Below, in pieces: positions 16,607 to 24,035 of a DNA stretch of 26,970 bases (the first letter of the stretch is position 1; every line of letters starts with the position of its first letter). Under the pieces are notes generated by a model. That model saw only the letters and a list, made by a program, of their open reading frames with translations, was not told the DNA's origin and ran no database searches. This stretch comes from Gammaproteobacteria bacterium (GTDB lineage: Bacteria; Pseudomonadota; Gammaproteobacteria; SZUA-152): the NCBI GenBank assembly GCA_030599435.1, contig JAUVNZ010000003.1, forward strand, positions 1 through 26,970, in the 5' to 3' direction. The position numbers and the translations under genes are program-made.

Positions 16607-16640
16607 AAAAAAAGCCCGCTATTATTAGCGGGCTTTTTTT
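16607..16640. terminator. Bidirectional intrinsic terminator
   Basis: AAAAAAAGCCCGCT pairs perfectly with AGCGGGCTTTTTTT across the six-base loop ATTATT. The A-run and T-run make it work in both directions: for cytochrome c4 (plus) and for the ABC ATPase gene ending at 16646 (minus). Confidence 0.93.
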
Positions 16641-16645
16641 ATTAG

Positions 16646-17695
16646 TTATTCCTCGCGTGCAAAGGCCACAACATGGTGTACATCAGCACGGAATTTGACC
16701 TGGTCACCAATATTGTAATCCATGTGACTGGGAAAGAGTGATAACACCTGGTTACCGGATGGTAGTTTCAATGTGTACAAAACTTCAGCCCCTTTGAAGG
16801 CCTTTTGAGTAATGTGCCCTGTTAGCGAACCTTCTGGATCGGGCACAATGTCATCGGGGCGTATTAATACTTCTACGTTAGTTCCTTCTGACCATTTGTA
16901 GGCCCTGTCCCCACACAAACGGCCGAGTTCAGTGTCGACCATGTCGGTTGAAACCATGGTGCCCTGCAGGAAACTGCCCTGGCCGATAAAGTCTGCCACA
17001 AAGCGGTTACCGGGTTCGTGATATAAGTTGAAGGGTGTATCCCACTGCAGGATTTCTCCCTGATCCATCACTCCTACCTGATCACCTAATGCAAAAGCTT
17101 CATCCTGGTGATGGGTGACCAGAATACCGGTAATGCCTTCATGTTTGAGGATGTCCCTCACTTCGGCGCTAATTCGTTCCCGGGTATCCACGTCAAGGTT
17201 GGAAAAGGGTTCATCCAGCAAAATGGCTTCAGGTTGCGCGGCCAGAGCGCGAGCCAGAGCGACACGTTGTTGCTGGCCGCCAGATAGTTCATGGGGGAAA
17301 CGAGTTTTGAATTCGGATAATCCCACCAGATCGAGCATACGGTCGACAGTGCGACTACGTTCTTCTGTGGTTTGTTTACGCAATGCAAAACCAACGTTAT
17401 CGCGCACGTCCATATGAGGGAACAACGCGTAATCCTGGAACACCATGCCCAGTTTGCGTTTTTCAGGAGCCAGCGAATAACCAGGTCTGGTAATGGTTTT
17501 GCCGTCCATGCGGATTTCGCCTTTATAGATGGGCTCAAAGCCTGCGATGGCGCGCAAGGCCGTGGTTTTGCCGCAACCGCTGGGACCGAGAAGACACACC
17601 AGGCTACCGCGTTTGACGTGCATGGATAGATTGCTGACCACGGTTTGGCCACGGTAACGGCATTCAATGTCCTGAATATCTAGTAATGCACTCAT
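16646..17695 (-). CDS. ABC transporter ATPase, FbpC/PotA-like (iron(III)-type)
   Basis: A 349-residue ATPase with Walker A GPSGCGKTT (37-45), Q-loop Q87 in FQDYALFPHM, signature LSGGQQQRVALARAL (137-151), Walker B AILLDEP (157-163) and switch His195. The C-terminal third (~235-345) is a TOBE-type regulatory domain (VLIRPDDIVPDPEGS; GAEVLYTLKLPSGN). This size and sequence style fit the Fe(III)/spermidine/sulfate importer ATPases, closest to FbpC. Neither a permease nor a binding-protein gene is near: it lies 71 bp after argF on the same strand and is followed by a terminator. It may therefore be a last gene of the arg unit serving a transporter coded elsewhere. Substrate call is tentative. Confidence 0.85.
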   Translation of the reverse strand: MSALLDIQDIECRYRGQTVVSNLSMHVKRGSLVCLLGPSGCGKTTALRAIAGFEPIYKGEIRMDGKTITRPGYSLAPEKRKLGMVFQDYALFPHMDVRDNVGFALRKQTTEERSRTVDRMLDLVGLSEFKTRFPHELSGGQQQRVALARALAAQPEAILLDEPFSNLDVDTRERISAEVRDILKHEGITGILVTHHQDEAFALGDQVGVMDQGEILQWDTPFNLYHEPGNRFVADFIGQGSFLQGTMVSTDMVDTELGRLCGDRAYKWSEGTNVEVLIRPDDIVPDPEGSLTGHITQKAFKGAEVLYTLKLPSGNQVLSLFPSHMDYNIGDQVKFRADVHHVVAFAREE

Positions 17696-17766
17696 CTTGT
17701 TGAAGATGATACCAGAAACCGTTCAATTACCAGCTAATCTGAAGAATTGTTCGTGGGTAGAAAAAT

Positions 17767-18672
17767 CTAACTACTGAGTAAAAATTCCATCAGTGCTTTT
17801 TGTGAGTGGAGACGATTTTCTGCCTCATCCCAAACCACACTTTGTTGGCCATCGATGACCTCAGTAGCCACTTCTTCGCCACGGTGGGCAGGCAGGCAAT
17901 GCATAAACAAGGCATCATTTTTTGCAAGGCTCATTAATTCTGATGTGACCTGATAATTTTCAAAAGCTTTTTCACGTGCAACCTGTTCTTCTTCCTGACC
18001 CATGCTGGACCAGACATCGGTAATAAGCAGATCGGCATTTGTAGCTGCAGTCTCAGGTGAGTTAACTAAGTCAGCGTGAGTACCTGCGCTTGCAAGAATA
18101 TTCTTGTCTGGTGAATAACCATCAGGCGCGGCTATTTGCAGCTGGAAATCAAACAACTTTGCAGCATTGATGTAGGAATGGCACATATTGTTGCCATCAC
18201 CGATCCAGGCGACAGTTTTACCGCTGATATCACCGCGATGCTCAAAATAAGTTTGCATGTCTGCGAGTAACTGGCAAGGGTGGTATTGGTCGGTGAGGGC
18301 ATTAATAACTGGCACCTTCGAGTGAGCGGCAAAACGCTCAATTTTTTCGTGCTCATAGGTGCGAATCATGATCATGTCCACCATGCGCGACAGCACCCGG
18401 GCTGAATCTTCGATAGGTTCACCACGGCCCAACTGAGTATCCTGCGGTGAAAGAAAAATCGCGTGGCCACCAAACTGCGCCATGCCCGCCTCAAAGGAAA
18501 CACGGGTGCGGGTGGAAGATTTTTCGAACACCATACCAAGCACTTTGTTTTTCATAGGCTCAAAAACTTGCCCATCTTTTTGCATTGTCTTGAGTTCGAT
18601 GCCGCGCTGAATCAAACCACGCAGCTCATCACGGCTAAAATCATTCAAAGTAAGAAAATGGCGAATGCTCAT
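17767..18672 (-). CDS. argF: Ornithine carbamoyltransferase
   Basis: A 301-residue enzyme with carbamoyl-phosphate site S52-T-R-T-R56 (in [15 protein letters not shown]), H131-P-C-Q134 ([11 protein letters not shown]), and the ornithine-binding [10 protein letters not shown] (258-267). It makes citrulline from ornithine and carbamoyl phosphate in arginine synthesis. The length is that of the anabolic bacterial type. GGAG lies 8 bp before the ATG, and the stop codon of argD is only 16 bp upstream, so argD-argF form an operon. No ARG-box could be identified by eye near this start. Confidence 0.96.
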   Translation of the reverse strand: MSIRHFLTLNDFSRDELRGLIQRGIELKTMQKDGQVFEPMKNKVLGMVFEKSSTRTRVSFEAGMAQFGGHAIFLSPQDTQLGRGEPIEDSARVLSRMVDMIMIRTYEHEKIERFAAHSKVPVINALTDQYHPCQLLADMQTYFEHRGDISGKTVAWIGDGNNMCHSYINAAKLFDFQLQIAAPDGYSPDKNILASAGTHADLVNSPETAATNADLLITDVWSSMGQEEEQVAREKAFENYQVTSELMSLAKNDALFMHCLPAHRGEEVATEVIDGQQSVVWDEAENRLHSQKALMEFLLSS

Positions 18673-18688
18673 ATGAATGCTCCAGAGA

Positions 18689-19879
18689 TTACGCGGCAGC
18701 CAGGAACTGGTTGATGGTGTCGCTGAGTTTTGTGATCAACTGATCCGCCTCGGCATCACTCATGATTAGTGGTGGTAATAAGCGCACGACTTTTTCAGTA
18801 GTGACATTAATGAGCAAACCATTGCTGAGAGCTTTTTTCACCAGTTCAGCACAGGGTCGATCCAGCTCAATGGCTATCAGCATGCCCTGGCCACGAATTT
18901 CAGTGACGCCTTCAAGTCCGGCCAGATTTTTCTCAAAGCCAGCAACGATATAAGCGCCAAGTTCAGCAGCTCGTGGTGCAAGGTTTTCTTTTTCCAACAC
19001 TTCGATCACCGTCAAAGCGGTTTTGCATACCAGAGGATTACCACCGTAAGTAGAACCATGGTGACCAGGTTTGAATTGCTGCGCCGCCTCACCCCGTGCC
19101 AGGCAGGCACCAATAGGAATACCGTTACCCAATGCTTTGGCCAGTGTCATTACATCCGGTACAGCATTTCCTTTGAAAAACTTTTGTTGGTGCGCGAACC
19201 ATTGACCGCTACGGCACATGCCAGTCTGGATTTCGTCCAGCATCATCAGCCAGCTATTGTCATCGCAAAGTTTCCTAATACCAGGCAAATAATTTTCGTC
19301 AGGGATCTGGATGCCACCTTCACCCTGAACAGGCTCAACCAAAACAGCAACTACATTTTGATTGTTTTTGGCTACGGCAGCGATGGCGTCGAGATCATTG
19401 TATGGCACACGTAGAAACCCGCTCACCAGTGGCTCAAAACCAGCCTGTACCTTTCGATTGCCGGTGGCACTTAGGGTTGCCAGGGTACGACCATGGAAGC
19501 TGCCTTCCATCACGACAATGGTTGGTTGGTCGATGTCTTTGCTGTGGCCGTACAGCCTGGCAATTTTGATGGCTGCTTCATTGGCTTCAGCGCCTGAATT
19601 ACCGAAAAATACACTGTCCATACCGGCAAGTGTGGTGAGCTTGTTTGCCAGCGCTTGCTGGTGCTGGATGGCATAGATATTGGTGGTATGGATTAATTTT
19701 TTAGCTTGCTCGCAAATAGCTTCGGCCACGGCCGGGTGGGCATGGCCGAGCCCGCAAACAGCAATTCCACTGAGGGCATCGAGGTACTGTTTGCCCTCGG
19801 TATCCCACAGCCATACGCCATCGCCTTTTTCAAAGGTAACGGGAAGTGGAGCGTATGTATTCATCAGCGTATTCGGCAT
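18689..19879 (-). CDS. argD: Acetylornithine aminotransferase
   Basis: A PLP-dependent fold-type I aminotransferase of 396 residues from the ATG at 19879. The frame extends 14 codons further to a TTG at 19921, preceded by AAGG, but the family begins with [20 protein letters not shown], so the ATG is preferred. Marker segments are [47 protein letters not shown] (PLP Asp) and [15 protein letters not shown] (Schiff-base Lys). It transfers an amino group from glutamate to N-acetylglutamate semialdehyde, two steps before argF's substrate; in many bacteria the same enzyme serves lysine synthesis. It heads the argD-argF-ABC run. A terminator hairpin from the sodB side lies just upstream. Confidence 0.95.
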   Translation of the reverse strand: MPNTLMNTYAPLPVTFEKGDGVWLWDTEGKQYLDALSGIAVCGLGHAHPAVAEAICEQAKKLIHTTNIYAIQHQQALANKLTTLAGMDSVFFGNSGAEANEAAIKIARLYGHSKDIDQPTIVVMEGSFHGRTLATLSATGNRKVQAGFEPLVSGFLRVPYNDLDAIAAVAKNNQNVVAVLVEPVQGEGGIQIPDENYLPGIRKLCDDNSWLMMLDEIQTGMCRSGQWFAHQQKFFKGNAVPDVMTLAKALGNGIPIGACLARGEAAQQFKPGHHGSTYGGNPLVCKTALTVIEVLEKENLAPRAAELGAYIVAGFEKNLAGLEGVTEIRGQGMLIAIELDRPCAELVKKALSNGLLINVTTEKVVRLLPPLIMSDAEADQLITKLSDTINQFLAAA

Positions 19880-19930
19880 AATTGTGCAACGTGTGTCCGG
19901 CTTATTTTTAAAAAGCCTCAAAAACCTTTT

Positions 19931-19971
19931 TTATAAAAAAAGAATGGCAGCCCCTAATTAGAGGCTGCCAT
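19931..19971 (-). terminator. Strong intrinsic terminator between sodB and argD
   Basis: ATGGCAGCC (19944-19952) pairs with GGCTGCCAT (19963-19971) over a ten-base loop. Read on the minus strand it is followed by TTCTTTTTTTAT. It would stop minus-strand transcripts before argD. Confidence 0.85.
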
Positions 19972-20184
19972 CCAACTAGACGGAAATTCTAGCGGCTAAC
20001 AGGGGTATAGGCAATAGGAGCGGCAATAGCCTGGAGGCAGGTATCGAACTTGCTTTCGGGATTTCTGATTCAATTTTTCTCGTAACCAGAAACTGACTGG
20101 GTTTTGGGTATGTATGAAATAGATAAGGGGGCGCCAGGCCCCCTTTATCGTTTTATGTTTACAGCAATGAGCTAAAAAAACTTT
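19972..20184. other. Non-coding gap between argD terminator and sodB
   Basis: No credible ORF. It holds a hairpin near 20121-20149, a short direct repeat GGCAATAG (two copies 12 bp apart near 20010-20029), and, on the minus strand, a GTTCGATAC segment that resembles a tRNA T-arm but lacks a matching cloverleaf. It could be a sodB 3' UTR or house a small RNA ending at the 19931-19971 terminator. Confidence 0.4.
20121..20149 (-). terminator. GC-rich hairpin after sodB, possible terminator
   Basis: GATAAGGGGGC pairs with GCCCCCTTTATC except for one bulged base, with a very short loop. On the minus strand the sequence after it is CTATTTCATAC, only moderately T-rich, so it may act as a partial terminator or protect the 3' end of sodB mRNA. 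Confidence 0.55.
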
Positions 20185-20763
20185 TTAGCCAAAATTAGTC
20201 GCTGCAAAGTCCCAGTTCACCAGATTCCAGAACGCTTCCACGTATTTTGGGCGGGCGTTGCGGTAATCGATGTAGTAGGCGTGTTCCCATACGTCACAAG
20301 TCAGAACTGGGGCCTGATTTGCGGTCAATGGTGTGGCTGCATTACTGGTGTTTACAATTTCTACAGAACCATCGCTGTTTTTTACCAGCCAGGTCCAGCC
20401 GGAGCCAAAATTGGTGGCGCAGGAAGTGGAAAACTTTTCCTTGAATTCAGCGAAAGAGCCAAAGGCGTTGTTAATGGCATCGGCCAGGGCACCGCTGGGC
20501 TCTCCACCACCATTGGGGTTCAGGCAGTTCCAGTAGAAAGTGTGGTTCCATATCTGGGCGGCATTGTTAAACAGGCCACCTTCAGATTTCATGATGATGT
20601 CTCCCAGAGATGCATCAGCAAACTCGGTACCTTCGATAAGCTTGTTCAGATTGGTAACGTATGTCTGGTGATGTTTACCGTAGTGGTATTCCAGTGTTTC
20701 CGTAGAAATGTGTGGTTCCAGGGCATTTTGTGCGTAAGGCAATGCTGGCAGTTCGTGTGCCAT
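20185..20763 (-). CDS. sodB: Superoxide dismutase, iron type
   Basis: A 192-residue cytoplasmic enzyme. Metal ligands H27, H74, D157 and H161 are all in place ([34 protein letters not shown]). The [13 protein letters not shown] segment and the 192-residue length are typical of Fe- rather than Mn-SOD, as in E. coli SodB. It converts superoxide to oxygen and peroxide. AAAGGAG sits 8 bp before the ATG, a strong site. It is transcribed alone, divergent from the hydantoinase-B-like gene, with hairpins after the stop. SodB is commonly controlled by iron supply, but I could not identify a convincing Fur box in the AT-rich upstream region. Confidence 0.97.
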   Translation of the reverse strand: MAHELPALPYAQNALEPHISTETLEYHYGKHHQTYVTNLNKLIEGTEFADASLGDIIMKSEGGLFNNAAQIWNHTFYWNCLNPNGGGEPSGALADAINNAFGSFAEFKEKFSTSCATNFGSGWTWLVKNSDGSVEIVNTSNAATPLTANQAPVLTCDVWEHAYYIDYRNARPKYVEAFWNLVNWDFAATNFG

Positions 20764-20886
20764 TGCGTGTTCTCCTTTAAAAGGGTTATTTATGATTCTG
20801 TTCTACGAAGGCACGGTATTCTAGCGGGCACCTCGGGGTTTGACGACTGGTATTTTTCCAGCCAGTGAATGGGTGGATTATAACGT

Positions 20887-20921
20887 GGTTAATATTAATA
20901 ACCAAGTAATCTTATCAAGAT
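20887..20921. promoter_or_regulatory. AT-rich inverted repeats between sodB and hyuB-like gene
   Basis: Two small dyads lie side by side: GGTTAATATTAATAACC (20887-20903) and ATCTT-ATC-AAGAT (20909-20921). They are in the divergent promoter region of sodB and the hydantoinase-B gene. They could be operators; neither matches a box I can name. Confidence 0.3.
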
Positions 20922-20974
20922 AATTTTTATTGCCCGATTAACGCTGGTGAATAGGCAGTGTAAACTTTCTCACT

Positions 20975-22522
20975 ATGAATGCGATTGAACTGAGTATCTT
21001 CGCCAGCCGTATCGAGGCGGTGTGCGATGAAATGGGTGCTGTGCTGCAACGCACTGCCTTCTCGCCCAACATTAAAGATAGGCTGGATTATTCCTGCGCG
21101 GTGTTCGATACACAGGGTGAGCTTTGTGCACAGGCAGCGCATATCCCTGTGCATCTTGGCAGTATGGCCTACGCCATGCGCGGGATTGTTAATGATATTG
21201 AATGGTTTTCAGGCGATATGGTGATCCTTAACGACCCCTACCTTGGTGGCACCCATTTGCCGGATGTCACGCTCATTGCCCCTGTGTTTGTAAAAGACGA
21301 GCTGGCTGGTTTTGTGGCCAATCGTGCCCACCATGCGGATATTGGTTCCGACTCTCCGGGCTCTATGCCTATTTCAAATCGTCTGGAAGAGGAAGGATTG
21401 GTTATACCCCCTTCTCGAATTATCCGATGTGGAGCGATGGATGAAAAAATGATGTCGGCCATCACACAAGCGACAGCAAATCCCGAACAGGCACGCGGGG
21501 ATTTCACCGCCCAGATCAGCACCAATCGATCGGGGCTTGCTAGATTAAAAGTTTTGGTTGAGACCATGGGATTGGAGGAATATACACAGTCGCTTACTGC
21601 GTTGAATGATTACGCTGAACGCCTGGCGCAAAGTGCCTTGCAACTTATTCCCGATGGCAAATACCAGTTTACCGATGTGATGGACGACGATGGTTGTGGT
21701 GCAGTGGATATTCCCATTGAAGTTAACATTACTGTTGCGGGTCATGGTATTCATGTCGATTTTGAGGGCACTGCAGAGCAAACCGGTGGCAATATTAATT
21801 GTCCGTTATCAGTTGCCGCCGCCGGGGTGTATTACGTATTTCGTTGTTTGATGCCAAGGCACACTCCAGCCTGCGCAGGCAGCTTTCGTCCCATCACACT
21901 TTCAGCTCCCGAGGGCAGTTTGCTTAATGCACAGCGACCAGCCGCAGTTGCCGCCGGCAATGTTGAAACCAGTACGCGTGTCGTTGATGTGGTGATGGGT
22001 GCGCTGGCACAAGCATTGCCGGATAAAATACCTGCCGCCAGTCATGGCAGCATGAATAATCTGGCCATGGGTTCGCGTTTGCCGGGAGAAGAATGGGATT
22101 ATTATGAAACCATGGGTGGTGGTATGGGGGCTGGTCCAGAAGGTGATGGGCTTAGCGCTGTGCAAACGCATATGACTAACACATTGAATACGCCTATCGA
22201 AGTACTGGAAATGAATTACCCATTACGAATTCGCCGTTATGCCTTAAGGGATGGTTCTGGCGGGGGTGGCGATCATCGTGGTGGTGATGGTCTGGTGCGA
22301 GAGTTTGAGTTCCTTAAACCAACCGAGGTGACGCTGCTCACTGAACGAAGAACACATTCCCCATGGGCTTTGCAGGGTGGTAAAGATGGAGAATGTGGTG
22401 CGAATAAACGAGGTGATGTGATTTTGCCATCAAAAGTGAATGTGCAAATGCAAGCGGGCGAACGATTGACGGTGGAAACACCGGGCGGTGGTGGCTGGAA
22501 AAAACAGGAAAATAAAAACTAA
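20975..22522 (+). CDS. Hydantoinase B / oxoprolinase family protein (HyuB-like), no HyuA partner seen
   Basis: A 515-residue protein matching HyuB from end to end: EMGAVLQRTAFSPNIKDRLDYS near the start (split EMGAVLQRTAFS, NIKDRLDYSCAVFD), HIPVHLGSMAYAMR, NDPYLGGTHLPDVTLIAP, ANRAHHADIGSDSPGSMP, then the Gly-rich RDGSGGGGDHRGGDG and VETPGGGGW at the end. The family supplies the B subunit of ATP-dependent hydantoinases, 5-oxoprolinases and acetone carboxylase-like enzymes, and normally needs the A subunit. No HyuA gene is adjacent: sodB diverges upstream and a rhodanese converges downstream. The only in-frame start after the upstream TGA is the ATG at 20975, which lacks a Shine-Dalgarno. A hairpin beginning 6 bp after the stop serves chiefly the opposite strand. 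Confidence 0.9.
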   Translation: MNAIELSIFASRIEAVCDEMGAVLQRTAFSPNIKDRLDYSCAVFDTQGELCAQAAHIPVHLGSMAYAMRGIVNDIEWFSGDMVILNDPYLGGTHLPDVTLIAPVFVKDELAGFVANRAHHADIGSDSPGSMPISNRLEEEGLVIPPSRIIRCGAMDEKMMSAITQATANPEQARGDFTAQISTNRSGLARLKVLVETMGLEEYTQSLTALNDYAERLAQSALQLIPDGKYQFTDVMDDDGCGAVDIPIEVNITVAGHGIHVDFEGTAEQTGGNINCPLSVAAAGVYYVFRCLMPRHTPACAGSFRPITLSAPEGSLLNAQRPAAVAAGNVETSTRVVDVVMGALAQALPDKIPAASHGSMNNLAMGSRLPGEEWDYYETMGGGMGAGPEGDGLSAVQTHMTNTLNTPIEVLEMNYPLRIRRYALRDGSGGGGDHRGGDGLVREFEFLKPTEVTLLTERRTHSPWALQGGKDGECGANKRGDVILPSKVNVQMQAGERLTVETPGGGGWKKQENKN

Positions 22523-22556
22523 AAAAACGGGTAACACCCTGTTAGATGTTACCCGC
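22521..22556 (-). terminator. Intrinsic terminator of the rhodanese gene
   Basis: CGGGTAACA (22528-22536) pairs with TGTTACCCG (22547-22555) over a ten-base loop. On the minus strand seven T residues follow, overlapping the stop codon of the convergent HyuB-like gene. Confidence 0.88.
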
Positions 22557-22584
22557 CTTAATTATCTGAAGAATCTGTTTCTGA

Positions 22585-23295
22585 TTATGGATTATGTACA
22601 GTCAGTCCCAGGGACTGCCAGGCTTGCATGCCGCCGCGATAATAATAAATTTTATCGGCGGGGTAACCGAGGCTTAACAAGTTTTTGATAGCCCGGGGAG
22701 ATTGTCCGCACCACATACCATTGCAATACAGCAACACTTCTTTTGCCTGTGAAAAATCCCAGGGATTATCTGCAGCATTAGCGTCGCCACTGAACAGGCC
22801 TAGAATGCTATCCACAAAGGAACCGCCTCCATCGCCTTTCTTTTTGACGTTTAATTTAACCAGTACTTCGGCCAGATCAGTTGCAGAATGTTTTGGGTCA
22901 AATTTGGTGAAAGGGATGTTTATTGAACCGGGAATGGTCCCCTTTTGAAACCATGATGGGGTGCGTGCATCAATTAATACACCATTATCAACTTCCAGTT
23001 TTTTGTCGATGAATTTCAACAGTTCCAGCTCTGCAACCGTAGTTACACCTGGTGCAACCACAAGAGGTTGAATGCAGAATGGTGGGCATTTTCGAGATGT
23101 TTTGGTGAAGCCACCAGTGAGAACGTTGCTCTGATCCTGAATGCGTTGAATGCTAATGAAATCGTTGCCTTGGTGTACAGGCACGGATTCCAGATCCTGA
23201 GTAATTTTTACATCCAGAGCTAGTGCACTGGTGCTTGCAAGTGCGAGCGATAGAACCGCTACACTAAGAAAAACAGTTTGATATATATGTTTCAT
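22585..23295 (-). CDS. Secreted rhodanese-domain protein with two Cys in the active loop
   Basis: A 236-residue protein with a signal peptide (cleavage near ...ALALD, residue 27). A ~55-residue N-terminal part holds a CPPFC pair (C70, C74). The rhodanese domain (~88-234) shows VLIDARTPSWFQKGTIPGSIN (in parts VLIDARTP, GTIPGSINIP) and the active loop LLYC191NGMWC196GQSPRA. C191 is at the catalytic position. A Gly/Ala-rich insert of ~25 residues (KKKGDGGGSF..GDANAAD) interrupts the domain. Periplasmic rhodaneses move sulfane sulfur or may bind thiols or metals. The CPPFC pair suggests a redox role. AAGAGGT is a good ribosome site. The next gene upstream on this strand (23354) may be co-transcribed. 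Confidence 0.88.
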   Translation of the reverse strand: MKHIYQTVFLSVAVLSLALASTSALALDVKITQDLESVPVHQGNDFISIQRIQDQSNVLTGGFTKTSRKCPPFCIQPLVVAPGVTTVAELELLKFIDKKLEVDNGVLIDARTPSWFQKGTIPGSINIPFTKFDPKHSATDLAEVLVKLNVKKKGDGGGSFVDSILGLFSGDANAADNPWDFSQAKEVLLYCNGMWCGQSPRAIKNLLSLGYPADKIYYYRGGMQAWQSLGLTVHNP

Positions 23296-23353
23296 ATTTT
23301 TTACCTCTTACTGGTGATGAAAATTAAAACCGGTGGTTATTGATGTTTCTTGC

Positions 23354-23836
23354 CTATTTTTTAAAGTAGATATCCATAATGTGATTTTGCAGGTGTGAAA
23401 GTCGGTCGCCTGTGTCGGCATCATCAGTGTTGTATTTTTCAAAAACTCGAGCTTTATTTTTCGGTGTGAGTTTTGTGTAAAACTTGTAGGTGGAGGGTCT
23501 TTCAATTCTCAGCATTTCCACCATTTTTTTCTGGTTTTCATAGTAGGCGTCATCGTGTTGCTCTCCAGTATGAACATTGGCGCTGGATTCTGCCTCGTCT
23601 GAAAGCGCATCCAGGTAACTGTCCCCTGATTTTGAAGATGTGGTGCTTGAGCTATGATTACCACCTGATTCGCCTTCCAGGGCGCTAAGATAGGCATCAT
23701 CAGCAGCAAAGGCAGTGCTTACAGTGATTAGAGAAAAAGCGAGCAGCAGTGTGTATACACGCGGACACAGATAGAGTTCTTTTGGGGCTGTTTTTTCCAA
23801 GTTCGTCTCCAGAGGATATAGATTGCCTAACTCCAC
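23354..23836 (-). CDS. Small secreted protein of unknown function with acidic D-YL-AL repeats
   Basis: I do not recognise a family. From a GTG at 23836 the product is 160 residues. It starts with ~28 polar residues, then a hydrophobic segment YTLLLAFSLITVSTAFA, so the true start may be later (a TTG 12 codons in); no ATG is in frame. After the signal come two related segments, DDAYLSALEGE and DSYLDALSDEAE, linked by a Ser/Thr/Gly-rich spacer, then a charged helical C-terminus (QKKMVEMLRIERPSTYKFY ... HLQNHIMDIYFKK). The YLxAL units may be protein-binding. It ends 58 bp before the start of the rhodanese gene on the same strand, so the two may be expressed together and act in the periplasm. Confidence 0.65.
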   Translation of the reverse strand: MELGNLYPLETNLEKTAPKELYLCPRVYTLLLAFSLITVSTAFAADDAYLSALEGESGGNHSSSTTSSKSGDSYLDALSDEAESSANVHTGEQHDDAYYENQKKMVEMLRIERPSTYKFYTKLTPKNKARVFEKYNTDDADTGDRLSHLQNHIMDIYFKK

Positions 23837-24016
23837 ATCCCTGGGAGCATATGAAGTTACTAAATCCCGACCAAATCCCTATAGAATATAAGAAAAGCCT
23901 AATGTACAAAAAGTATCGGCGATATCACAGAAATCATTAGGGTTAATTCTGGCGGGGCGTATGGTGAGGGTTGGGCTCAAGTTGGGTAACGATCTGCGCT
24001 AGAATGTTTCCTTTCC

Positions 24017-24029
24017 AGAGCGAGGCTCT
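24017..24029 (+). promoter_or_regulatory. Short hairpin covering the ribosome site of the AsnB-like gene
   Basis: AGAGC-GAG-GCTCT is a perfect five-pair stem with a three-base loop ending 6 bp before the ATG at 24036. The only GAGG Shine-Dalgarno candidate lies inside it, so folding could lower translation. This is inference from sequence alone. Confidence 0.35.
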
Positions 24030-24035
24030 CCTTCG

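Noticed and set aside
20040..20080. tRNA-like T-arm (GTTCGATAC on the minus strand)
   Set aside because: One stem mismatch, no matching acceptor strand, and no anticodon or D arm at the right distance.
23700..23909. 69-codon Cys-rich minus-strand frame ending near the small secreted protein
   Set aside because: It overlaps the signal-peptide part of the better-supported gene in another frame; the Cys arise from frame shift, with no start signal.
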